In this document: in pieces, positions 26,813-34,048 of the stretch
How the letters are laid out: every line of letters starts with the position of its first letter
Position numbering within the stretch: position 1 is the first letter of the stretch
Program-made: the position numbers and the translations under genes
The notes under the pieces: generated by a model
Told to the model about the DNA's origin: nothing
The model's input: the letters and a program-made list of their open reading frames with translations, nothing else
Databases searched by the model: none
Assembly (NCBI RefSeq): GCF_002699205.1
Contig: NZ_PABT01000043.1
Coordinates: forward strand, 1 to 58,478
DNA length: 58,478 nucleotides
DNA from: Allomuricauda sp.
GTDB taxonomy: Bacteria; Bacteroidota; Bacteroidia; Flavobacteriales; Flavobacteriaceae
Direction: 5' to 3'

Positions 26813-27355
26813 TTAGGACTTATTGTATTGCCTTATTTTAAATCCAAAATAAATGGCCATGGCACCATAGATCATCAAAGGAATGGCAGTCAAATAGATA
26901 AGGCTGAAAACGGCAATCAATGGGTTGAGAAGCATTAGAAAACTAAAAATGAAAATCAAGATACCCGATACCAAGGGCAGCCACCACATTGAGGTTTTCA
27001 TTTTTTTTAGTAGAAAGGCACTGCTTATTCTCGAAACTGCCAAAAAAATCATCCAAAATCCAGCAAAAAGAATCAATGCATTGACCGACATCTGTGGTCG
27101 AAGCAAAAGTGCGGTACCAAGTAGGGTTTCAATGATACCCAATAAAAGATACCAAATCCAATCGTCAAATACCTTTCTGTTCTGAACCGAAAAAATGATG
27201 TTCATGATACCACTAAAAAGAATGAACCAACCCATAATCAGGGCCAAGCCCAAAAAGGCTTCCGTGGGTCTGGTTACTATAATAATTGAAGCTATAAATA
27301 TGACTGTCCCCAATAATACGGGCATCCACCATTTATTGATAATTGATTTTTCCAT
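26813..27355 (-). CDS. hdeD: HdeD-family acid-resistance membrane protein (DUF308)
   Basis: A 180-residue integral membrane protein with six hydrophobic segments in three pairs, the DUF308/HdeD layout (WWMPVLLGTVIFIASIIIV; WIWYLLLGIIETLLGTALLL; MWWLPLVSGILIFIFSFLML). The start MEKSIINKWW at 27355 is chosen because AAAGGGAT precedes it and a complete promoter ends just upstream. HdeD confers acid resistance at high cell density in E. coli and is a standard member of the transmissible locus of stress tolerance. Its promoter carries an FNR box matching that of hsp20. Confidence 0.9.
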   Translation of the reverse strand: MEKSIINKWWMPVLLGTVIFIASIIIVTRPTEAFLGLALIMGWFILFSGIMNIIFSVQNRKVFDDWIWYLLLGIIETLLGTALLLRPQMSVNALILFAGFWMIFLAVSRISSAFLLKKMKTSMWWLPLVSGILIFIFSFLMLLNPLIAVFSLIYLTAIPLMIYGAMAIYFGFKIRQYNKS

Positions 27356-27376
27356 ATCCCTTTGTTTTCTTTGAAT

Positions 27377-27420
27377 CAAATTTAGTTTTCAAGCGCAACA
27401 CTTTACTTGATTTAAATCAA
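27377..27420 (-). promoter_or_regulatory. FNR-box promoter of hdeD
   Basis: On the minus strand, the perfect palindrome TTGATTTAAATCAA (27407-27420) is followed by GTAA and, exactly 22 bases after the box, by TAAATTTG (27377-27384), a perfect Bacteroidota -7 element. The first 18 bases, TTGATTTAAATCAAGTAA, differ from the hsp20 promoter only at one position. The predicted transcript start is near 27371, about 16 bases before the hdeD start codon, with the box centred at about -42 (class II activation). Confidence 0.8.
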
Positions 27421-27457
27421 ATTCCCGATAATTTAAATGGAGTGCCAATGCTGTCCC

Positions 27458-28354
27458 TTAGCGCTTCATTCTCCATGGGAGCACAACCCTTAGGGTTTTG
27501 GTCTGTATAGCTACTCTGATCTTTTTAAGTTTGCCCATCGATTGCCCATCCACCTGAAAGTACTGGGGCCGATCAACCTTGATTTCGGCCTTGTCCGTTT
27601 TTATAATCTCTACATAAGGCGAATCCTCAATACTGCCCAAAAAGGCTGACAACGTAAGGTTGGCCAAGGCCACCAGTGGAATAGGTTTAAAAACCACTAT
27701 TTCAAACGTGCCATCATCAAGTCGGCTATTTGGACTGACAACGGCACCCGTTCCATATCGGGCTGCATTGGCAATGACCACCATATCTGCTTCATAAACC
27801 GATGTGCTGTTGTTGGCCTTTACGGTATATTGTGAGGTTACGGTTTCTTTCTCTTTTAACGATTTAAAAAAAGCACCTGCGTAGGCCATCATTCCCCTGG
27901 TTGAATTTTCCTCAAAGGTTTTTATCATTTTGGCGTTAAAGCCAAAATCACCCATATGGAAGATGTAATTCGATGCATTGATTTTAAGCGCATCAATGGG
28001 AAAAGACTCTCCATTAAAACAGAGCTCCAGAGCCGCTTCAGAATCCTCGGGCAAATCAAGGGCAGTCGATAGCCCGTTGGCGGAACCTACGGGAACTATG
28101 CCCAGGGGTACTTTCGAGCCAAGAAGGAGTTTTGCCACCAGGTTTATGGTACCATCGCCCCCACAGGCCACTATTCTGCTAGGGCATAGTGCCGCTATCT
28201 TGGAACCTATAATACGTTCGTCTTTTTTGCCCTTTGTATAAAGTAATGTAAATTCAGTTTTGTATTTGTGGTTCAGCCGGGCAATTTGAGCAACAAGGGC
28301 ACTTTTGTCCCTATCTCCGGAGATGGGGTTTACAACAAATAAAAAATGGTCCAT
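27458..28354 (-). CDS. Diacylglycerol kinase-family lipid kinase (DagK/YegS-like)
   Basis: A protein of 298 residues starting at MDHFLFVVNPISGDRDK (28354), which places the family N-terminal motif NPISG at the usual position; the longer frame adds 21 residues of no clear kind. The nucleotide-binding motif CGGDGTINLVAKLLLG and GIVPVGSANGLSTAL follow, then the C-terminal beta-rich domain. These enzymes phosphorylate diacylglycerol or related lipids, feeding phosphatidic acid back to phospholipid synthesis. It is divergent from the phosphatase gene at 28377, which runs the opposite lipid reaction, with only 22 bases between the starts. Confidence 0.9.
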   Translation of the reverse strand: MDHFLFVVNPISGDRDKSALVAQIARLNHKYKTEFTLLYTKGKKDERIIGSKIAALCPSRIVACGGDGTINLVAKLLLGSKVPLGIVPVGSANGLSTALDLPEDSEAALELCFNGESFPIDALKINASNYIFHMGDFGFNAKMIKTFEENSTRGMMAYAGAFFKSLKEKETVTSQYTVKANNSTSVYEADMVVIANAARYGTGAVVSPNSRLDDGTFEIVVFKPIPLVALANLTLSAFLGSIEDSPYVEIIKTDKAEIKVDRPQYFQVDGQSMGKLKKIRVAIQTKTLRVVLPWRMKR

Positions 28355-28356
28355 CG

Positions 28357-28426
28357 GCAAAGAAATTCTGTAATCAATGTGGCGTTTAAAGTTCACCAAT
28401 AATTTGAAAAATCGCAAAGAAATTCT
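28357..28426. repeat. 13-base direct repeat across the dagK/App1 start region
   Basis: GCAAAGAAATTCT occurs at 28357-28369 and again at 28414-28426, 57 bases apart, both preceded by ATCG or similar. The first copy lies between the divergent start codons, the second within the first codons of the App1-type gene. It could be a regulator site pair or the trace of a small duplication. Confidence 0.6.
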
Positions 28427-29354
28427 ACCCTATTTGGGGTATGGCAAGGAGAATACGATAAAAATCATGGGGTCGGCTTTTTATGAAAGAAGACTCAATG
28501 ATTCCCGGATAAATGATTCAAATTGGACAAATGCCAAGAGAATGATCCGATTGTTCCATCAAAGACCAGTTGCCCATGAAGAGGTACTCATAAGCTTTAA
28601 TGGGCACTCAAAGAAGGTGATCACCGATGACCGTGGCTATTTTGAAACGGAATTAAATTTTGATACGGCCATCGGAGTAGGATACCATCATGTGCAATAT
28701 TCCCTACTTGGCCAACTGCCCAACCCTGTGACCGCACATGGCAAATGTCTTGTGGTCGATAGTAATTCTACACTTGGAATTATATCGGATATTGACGACA
28801 CTATTGTCACCTCACATGCCTATGGCTTTTCCAAAAAGATACGAACCGCACTCTTCAATAATGCCCATACACGGGAAACCAATACCGGAATTGTTTCATT
28901 CTACAAAGAACTGCATACGCATGGTGGGCCATTTTTTTATGTGAGTAGCAGCGAACGGAATATGTACGGTTATTGGATGAATTTTTTAAAAACGAACGGT
29001 TTTCCCATCGGTCCTTTACTATTAAAAGAATTGAAATACGGCATCAAAGACCTGATTTTAACCGGTAAAGGAAAACACAATCACAAATATGAAAAAATAA
29101 CCCATATTTTAAATTTCTATCCCTTTCTATCTTTTATTCTTGTAGGTGACAATGGCCAAGAGGATGTAGAAATCTATCATAGCGTCGTACTGGATTTTCC
29201 CCATAGGATAAAGGGTATAATTATTGTTCCGACCTTACAGAAAAGTTTAGATAGGGATATTGTGGCCGATTGCAAAAAATACAATGTGGACATCCTCACT
29301 ATTGATGATGGCAAGGAATCATTAAATACTGCCCTAAAAGAGCTGTGTTTGTGA
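28377..29354 (+). CDS. App1-type phosphatidate phosphatase (DUF2183, HAD-like)
   Basis: A 325-residue protein. The N-terminal LPYLGYG region and a beta-rich domain (EEVLISFNGHSKKVITDDRGYFE) are followed by the App1 catalytic motif SDIDDT (137-142), then YVSSSERNMYGYW and LVGDNGQEDVEIYH, which are the HAD-type motifs of DUF2183/App1 proteins. In yeast App1 dephosphorylates phosphatidic acid to diacylglycerol. The divergent neighbour is a diacylglycerol kinase, so the pair could set the phosphatidate/diacylglycerol balance. No signal peptide is seen. Confidence 0.88.
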   Translation: MWRLKFTNNLKNRKEILPYLGYGKENTIKIMGSAFYERRLNDSRINDSNWTNAKRMIRLFHQRPVAHEEVLISFNGHSKKVITDDRGYFETELNFDTAIGVGYHHVQYSLLGQLPNPVTAHGKCLVVDSNSTLGIISDIDDTIVTSHAYGFSKKIRTALFNNAHTRETNTGIVSFYKELHTHGGPFFYVSSSERNMYGYWMNFLKTNGFPIGPLLLKELKYGIKDLILTGKGKHNHKYEKITHILNFYPFLSFILVGDNGQEDVEIYHSVVLDFPHRIKGIIIVPTLQKSLDRDIVADCKKYNVDILTIDDGKESLNTALKELCL

Positions 29355-29493
29355 TATCCGGATGGAAAACGAATTAATTTAAAAGCTATCGACTAATGAA
29401 ATGGTCACCCCACATCTTGCTATTTTTGTGAGGTATTAAAAAATGCACGGAAAAACTGACCTTGCCACCTTTAGCGATATAATAGGACAATCA

Positions 29494-30261
29494 ATGAAGT
29501 TTCACCAAACAATCGTATACATCCTTTTCAATTTCCTTGCTTTTACCGTTCAGGCGCAACTTGTAAATATTGAAGCGAAGAGAATGCAGACAGATTCCAC
29601 ACGCTTTGTACTCAAGGCAGATTTACATGCCAATTACAGTGATAACAATGGTGAATACGTTTTACGCATCGCTTCCAATGTTTCAACACAACTAAAGTCA
29701 AAAAATTTAAAAAACATCTATTTCCTTGTGTTGAACCATAATCTGGTCCGCACAAAAGATGAAGATTTTCAAAACGCCTGGTTTGCCCATATTAGATACA
29801 ATCATAAAATAACAGACGTTTTCCGTTTGGAAGCTTTTGTGCAAGACCAAAGCAATACACAACTTACCATCTCAAAAAGAAAACTCGTCGGCGCAGGAGT
29901 GCGTATTAAATTATTGGACACAAAAAAGACCATATCCTACTTCGGAAATACGTATATGTATGAAATAGAGAACCTTAACAATAGTGGGCAACGTTTTTTT
30001 AATCACAGAAATAGCAGCTATCTCTCCCTTAATCGGTCGTTCGAAAAAGTAAATTTATTACTTACGGGAACCATTTATTTTCAACCACTTTATCGGGCCA
30101 TTAAAAATCAGAGAATATTATCCCAATTTAAAGCCGAGCTGCCTTTAACCAAGGTCATTGGTATTTCTGCACTCTATAACTACGCGTTTACCAAGTTTTC
30201 CTCAAATCTGGAAGATGACCGTTCGTCCAATATTAATTTGGGTATTACTTTAAGCCTGTAA
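29494..30261 (+). CDS. DUF481-like outer-membrane protein
   Basis: A protein of 255 residues when started at MKFHQTIVYILF (29494), which gives a clear signal peptide ending near VQAQ; the longer frame would add 17 non-hydrophobic residues. The mature part is a series of amphipathic beta strands with aromatic girdle residues and ends LGITLSL, as expected of a small beta-barrel similar to DUF481/YdiY proteins, some of which respond to acid stress. It is the last intact gene of the stress block, following the App1-type gene by 139 bases. Confidence 0.72.
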   Translation: MKFHQTIVYILFNFLAFTVQAQLVNIEAKRMQTDSTRFVLKADLHANYSDNNGEYVLRIASNVSTQLKSKNLKNIYFLVLNHNLVRTKDEDFQNAWFAHIRYNHKITDVFRLEAFVQDQSNTQLTISKRKLVGAGVRIKLLDTKKTISYFGNTYMYEIENLNNSGQRFFNHRNSSYLSLNRSFEKVNLLLTGTIYFQPLYRAIKNQRILSQFKAELPLTKVIGISALYNYAFTKFSSNLEDDRSSNINLGITLSL

Positions 30262-30359
30262 ATGTGTACTGAGTACAAACTGTTTGAGTCTGGGACGGAT
30301 TCGCGGTAAACAAAAATGTTCCCAAATCGTTTGATAATGTGCAATTTCTTAACCGTTAA

Positions 30360-30602
30360 TCGAAATATTACAATGAATATACCGAGGAAGAGTTGGGTGA
30401 ATTCCTGAAAGAGGCCCTGGAATCCTTTACAGCGGAAAAGGAGGCATGGGACAAGGCCGAGGACCTTGGATATGAAAAGGGTATCCTGCTGGAAAGGCAA
30501 GGCAGTAAGCGCCTGGAGCTTTCGGTCAAATAAGGATTTGTGAAGGCCATCGATGGGGAGAGTATGTCAAAGTTATTTGCCACGATCAACTCTCCGGATT
30601 AA
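30360..30602 (+). pseudogene. C-terminal remnant of an unknown gene
   Basis: After an in-frame stop at 30357-30359 the frame is open as SKYYNEYTEEELGEFLKEAL...GILLERQGSKRLELSVK, stop at 30531-30533, then GFVKAIDGESMSKLFATINSPD and stop at 30600-30602 in the same frame. Codon use is protein-like and GC-richer than the surroundings, but no start codon fits. It is probably the end of a gene whose front was lost when the region rearranged beside the integrase. Confidence 0.5.
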
Positions 30603-31118
30603 CTTTCTCCATAAGTTTTTTTGGTTTTAATTCCTTGTAGTTGTATGCTTTAACATAAAAATATAATATTGGCCCGGAAGGGAACCCCAATTACAATAAT
30701 CTTATCCAATTAAGGGTTGATTTTACTAAAATGCCAATTCAACATTTTTTTAGTACTTTAATCAAATCATTGGGGGTCAAATTTTATCCTCCAGAGCTCT
30801 TTTTTGTGTATGTTGTGCAAAAAGGTGTGCAAGCTTCAAAAAGTGTTGTAAGTTATTAGTATACAGTGCGTTGGCTTTCCTGTATTAGGTCTGCCACCCC
30901 GACGAACCACTTTTAAGTGGTATTAAAGCACTGTCAACTGACTGATTGACAGTGCTTTTTGTTTTTCATGCATTCATTTGAATTCATTTAAATACATATA
31001 AATGGTGTAGAGTTCGGTGAATGGTCCGGTACGTTCCTTGTGCATAATTTAGCAACAGTTTGACACTGTTTATAGGTGTTTTGCAAATCTGTTTTGTTAA
31101 CCTTAAAAATTATGTATC
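30603..31118. other. Non-coding stretch upstream of the integrase
   Basis: No gene was found. It holds a strong terminator (30925-30960), a smaller palindrome CCACTT-TT-AAGTGG (30907-30920), AT-rich near-repeats of CATTTGAATTCATTTAAAT type (about 30971-31005), the inverted repeat AACAGT-TTGAC-ACTGTT near 31051-31067, and TTTGCAAA near 31082-31089. Such clusters are typical of integrase arm and core sites, but no second copy of an attachment core was found in the window. Confidence 0.45.
30925..30960 (+). terminator. Strong intrinsic terminator
   Basis: AAAGCACTGTCAA (30925-30937) pairs perfectly with TTGACAGTGCTTT (30946-30958) over an eight-base loop and runs into TTTTT. The A-tract on the other side means it could work in both directions. 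It separates the stress block and the upstream remnant from the integrase gene. Confidence 0.85.
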
Positions 31119-32369
31119 ATGCGGAATACCAACACTTTAAAGGTTCTTCTCTTTACTAGGGACACTTCCAACAACCCTGAAAAATTGACCATTTATGCCC
31201 GTATCACCGTGAACGGAAAACGGGCCGAGATCAGCCTGAAACGTTATGTTTCGGTGAATGAATGGGATGAAACCAGGGGCAGGCTCCATGGACTGACCTA
31301 TAGGGCCCGTCTGTTGAACAGCTATCTGGACGAGGTGTATGGTGCGATCATGGACGCCCACAGACAGTTGTTGCGTGAGGACAAGCCTATCTCGGCCCAG
31401 GCAATCAAGGCCCGTTACCTGGGGCAGGACGAGCGGCACAGGACCCTCATGGAGCTTATCAGGTACCATTACGAATCACAAAAGGGCATGCTTCGCCCGG
31501 GAACCATGAAAAACTATTATGCCACGGAAAAGTATCTCAAGCGGTTCTTACAAGAGACCCGTGGACAGGAGGATATCAACTTGAAACAGTTGAACTACAA
31601 GTTCATTACCGATTTTGAATGTTATTTGATCAATGGTCCCGAACTACAAAAGGGAAATAGGTGCAACAATAACGGGGCCATGAAACATTTGGAGCGGTTG
31701 AGGAAAATGGTGAATCTTGCCGTGAGATTGGAATGGTTGGACAAAGACCCTTTTGCCAATTACAAGAAGCGATATAGGAAGACTGAACGTACCTTTTTGA
31801 CCGAACGTGAGCTAAGGCTCATTGAGGAAACAACATTTTCGGGAAGGGGCCATGAACGGGTGAAGGACACATTTCTTTTTTCATGTTATACGGGGTTGGC
31901 CTATGGGGATGTAAAGGCGCTGGATGTGGATCATTTGCGCTTCGGGATAGATGGGAACCTTTGGATACACACGAAAAGAGAAAAGACCGATGAAACGGTC
32001 AAGGTTCCACTGCTTCCCAGAGCAAAACAAATTTTGGAAAAATATAAGGACTGTGATGAAAGGCTGGTACACGGAAAGTTATTGCCCGTATTGAGCAACC
32101 AAAAGACCAATGTATATTTAAAGGAAATAACCAAGGCATGCGGCATCCATAAAAACATATCCTTCCACACGGCCAGGCACACATTTGCCACAACGGTGAC
32201 CCTGTCCAATGGGGTCCCGATAGAAACCGTCTCCAAAATGCTCGGCCATACCAAACTGTCCACGACCCAGATCTATGCCAGGGTACTGGAGCATAAGATA
32301 GGGGAGGACATGCAGCAGCTCATAGACCAAATGGAAAAAAGAGCGGGCAAACATACAATTGGGGGATGA
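31119..32369 (+). CDS. Tyrosine site-specific integrase (IntDOT-like)
   Basis: A 416-residue recombinase typical of Bacteroidota mobile elements: an arm-DNA-binding N-terminus, a SAM-like core-binding domain (about 110-210) and a catalytic domain. Visible catalytic signatures are HTARHTFAT (His-x-x-Arg), GHTKLSTTQIYARV (the final Tyr nucleophile) and the box I region CYTGLAYGDV, where the usual arginine after TGL is Ala; IntDOT also lacks this arginine. The protein is full length and looks functional. No transfer genes follow. It may have mobilised the stress block to its left or the HipBA segment to its right. Confidence 0.95.
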   Translation: MRNTNTLKVLLFTRDTSNNPEKLTIYARITVNGKRAEISLKRYVSVNEWDETRGRLHGLTYRARLLNSYLDEVYGAIMDAHRQLLREDKPISAQAIKARYLGQDERHRTLMELIRYHYESQKGMLRPGTMKNYYATEKYLKRFLQETRGQEDINLKQLNYKFITDFECYLINGPELQKGNRCNNNGAMKHLERLRKMVNLAVRLEWLDKDPFANYKKRYRKTERTFLTERELRLIEETTFSGRGHERVKDTFLFSCYTGLAYGDVKALDVDHLRFGIDGNLWIHTKREKTDETVKVPLLPRAKQILEKYKDCDERLVHGKLLPVLSNQKTNVYLKEITKACGIHKNISFHTARHTFATTVTLSNGVPIETVSKMLGHTKLSTTQIYARVLEHKIGEDMQQLIDQMEKRAGKHTIGG

Positions 32370-32393
32370 TGGGTGTAAATAAATGCCCCCAAT

Positions 32394-32444
32394 AAACAGG
32401 GTGGGACCCTATATGGAAATAAAAATCCTTGTTAATCCCTGTTT
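32394..32444. repeat. Inverted repeat after the integrase
   Basis: AAACAGGG (32394-32401) and CCCTGTTT (32437-32444) could pair across a 35-base interval. It may be a weak terminator for the integrase or part of an attachment region. The loop is long, so folding is uncertain. Confidence 0.35.
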
Positions 32445-32474
32445 ACTCTTGCAACGTTTTGACATTGCCTTAGT

Positions 32475-33304
32475 TTATAAGAGATCAAGGACCTTTGGCC
32501 ATTCCTCTTCATCAGGTGTATCTAAATTGATATTGCGAATAGACTTGGGTGACTTCCTATAGTCTTCGTCGGTCATTAAACCAGGAATAACATCATCGTA
32601 TCCAAATTCATATGGGTATTCTTCAAGAAGCCCTGATTTATAATCCGCAATATGCCCGCCATAATATTGGATGATGGTTTTATGGTTGCTGATAATGTCA
32701 AAAATAGAATGGGAAAGCAACTTTGCATACCGCTCTTCAGACCTTGATTGTTTGGTGTGCATTATTTCATTTCTGAGATTTTCAAGTTCTGTAAAGGACA
32801 TCCACCGGTTTTCTCGACTAGGGTCAGGAGTATTTAAAATGGAACGTATTATTTTTTCAAACTTTTGGCGAAGAAGAAATTTTCGTTCCATGGCTTCTTT
32901 AATATATGCGGTCTTCACCGCATTTGCTTCTGTTTGATATTCCCATCCATTTGGCAAACATATGTTTGCAAAGGCCTCTAGGGCAGTATAGGCAAAGATG
33001 ACAGCTTGAATGGTGGTCTCAAAATAGTCTTAGTATTCTTTTTGTTTTTCTAAGGAAGGGAAACATCCGCGCCATTGCTTATGACGTGTTCCATATAATT
33101 CTCGGTCTTGTTGCGGACATTTGTTTACCATGCACCATTAGGTGGAATCAACATTGTTTCTAAATGGTCAAAAACAAGTACCCAATTGGAGTCAACGATA
33201 AAGCGGTGTGTAAAGTTGTCCTGATTGAGTATTATGTGTGGTTTCTTTACTCGCCAATCCCTATCTTTCCAGTGTTCCTTGGTAATTTCCTTTCCAACCG
33301 TCAT
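32475..33304 (-). pseudogene. Multiply broken gene of unknown function
   Basis: On the minus strand, a gene starting at 33304 (MTVGKEITKEHWKDRDW) is interrupted by TAA at 33125-33127, continues in the same frame (TNVRNKTENYMEHVISNGADVSLP), then needs a one-base frameshift near 33050 (LEKQKEY), meets another TAA, and then runs open (DYFETTIQAVIFAYTALEAFAN...) to the stop at 32475. The last 160-codon part alone has a Met at 32957. The three pieces read as one protein of about 270 residues. Its start lies 20 bases after the stop of the next minus-strand gene. The family is not recognised. Confidence 0.65.
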
Positions 33305-33324
33305 CTAAAAAAGTTAAATGTTTT

Positions 33325-33690
33325 TTATTGTTTCTTATTGAATGGGAATTTTTCAATCGCACTTTTCAACTGACCTTCTTTTTCTCGGTAAAGGTCAGTG
33401 ATGGTATCGAGTGCAGATGCAAACATCGACACATGGTCAATACCATCAGGCATATTGTGAAACAAAAACTTTAAAACATACGTGTTTTCAAGGTTATAAT
33501 AGAGTGGGAATGGTGCCAATTCTATACCTCCGATCTGGGACATACTTTTGAAAACATCCAAAAATGAATCGAATTTCTTAAGAAAATCCGGGTATGCTTT
33601 CGAGTCTGGCGATACTTGATTATCCATTGAAGTATCCGCGATGTACATCTCAAAAAGTGTGGAATTATACATCCAGCCTCTGTCGTCCAT
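33325..33690 (-). CDS. Hypothetical protein upstream of the broken gene
   Basis: A frame of 121 residues from Met at 33690. The frame is open for about 20 codons further upstream (LATFYRVSIEGVPSDKGD), and these look like real protein, but no start codon precedes them before a stop, so the natural start may have been lost or the gene may begin internally. The protein is soluble and acidic, with no motif I recognise. It diverges from the hipB-like gene (44 bases between starts) and probably formed an operon with the broken gene downstream. Confidence 0.5.
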   Translation of the reverse strand: MDDRGWMYNSTLFEMYIADTSMDNQVSPDSKAYPDFLKKFDSFLDVFKSMSQIGGIELAPFPLYYNLENTYVLKFLFHNMPDGIDHVSMFASALDTITDLYREKEGQLKSAIEKFPFNKKQ

Positions 33691-33734
33691 ATCTCCTTTG
33701 TCCGATGGAACCCCTTCTATAGATACCCTATAAA

Positions 33735-34043
33735 ATGTCGCTAATTAACAACAAAATGAAATCAAGAAAAGCAGTGGTGTTGCCAAAGTATCAAAAGATT
33801 TTTGACCAAATTGGTGAGAACATCAAGCTGGCACGAAAGCGAAGAAAGCTCACGACAGGGCAGGTATCGGAACGTGCGGGCATCCACAGGGCCACCCTTT
33901 ATCGCATAGAAAAAGGGGACCCGACCGTGGCCATTGGGCTCTATTTTAATGTGCTTAGGGTAATGAATCTTCAGGATGATTTTTTGAAGTTGGCCAATAA
34001 TGATGTATTCGGCAGAAAATTACAAGATTTGGATTTGCTGTAA
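33735..34043 (+). CDS. HipB-like XRE-family antitoxin/regulator
   Basis: A 102-residue protein with a helix-turn-helix of the XRE/Cro type at about residues 28-85 (IGENIKLARKRRKLTTGQVSERAGIHRATLYRIEKGDPTVAIGLYFNVLRVMNL). It ends six bases before the hipA-like gene, the standard order for HipB antitoxin and HipA kinase. HipB usually represses its own operon and neutralises HipA. With hipA broken (next entry), it may persist as a repressor only. Confidence 0.88.
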   Translation: MSLINNKMKSRKAVVLPKYQKIFDQIGENIKLARKRRKLTTGQVSERAGIHRATLYRIEKGDPTVAIGLYFNVLRVMNLQDDFLKLANNDVFGRKLQDLDLL

Positions 34044-34048
34044 TAAGG

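Noticed and set aside
30907..30960. Possible 3' end of a tRNA or tmRNA as integration site
   Set aside because: The stretch has hairpins but no cloverleaf, T-loop or CCA end could be folded; it is called a terminator only.
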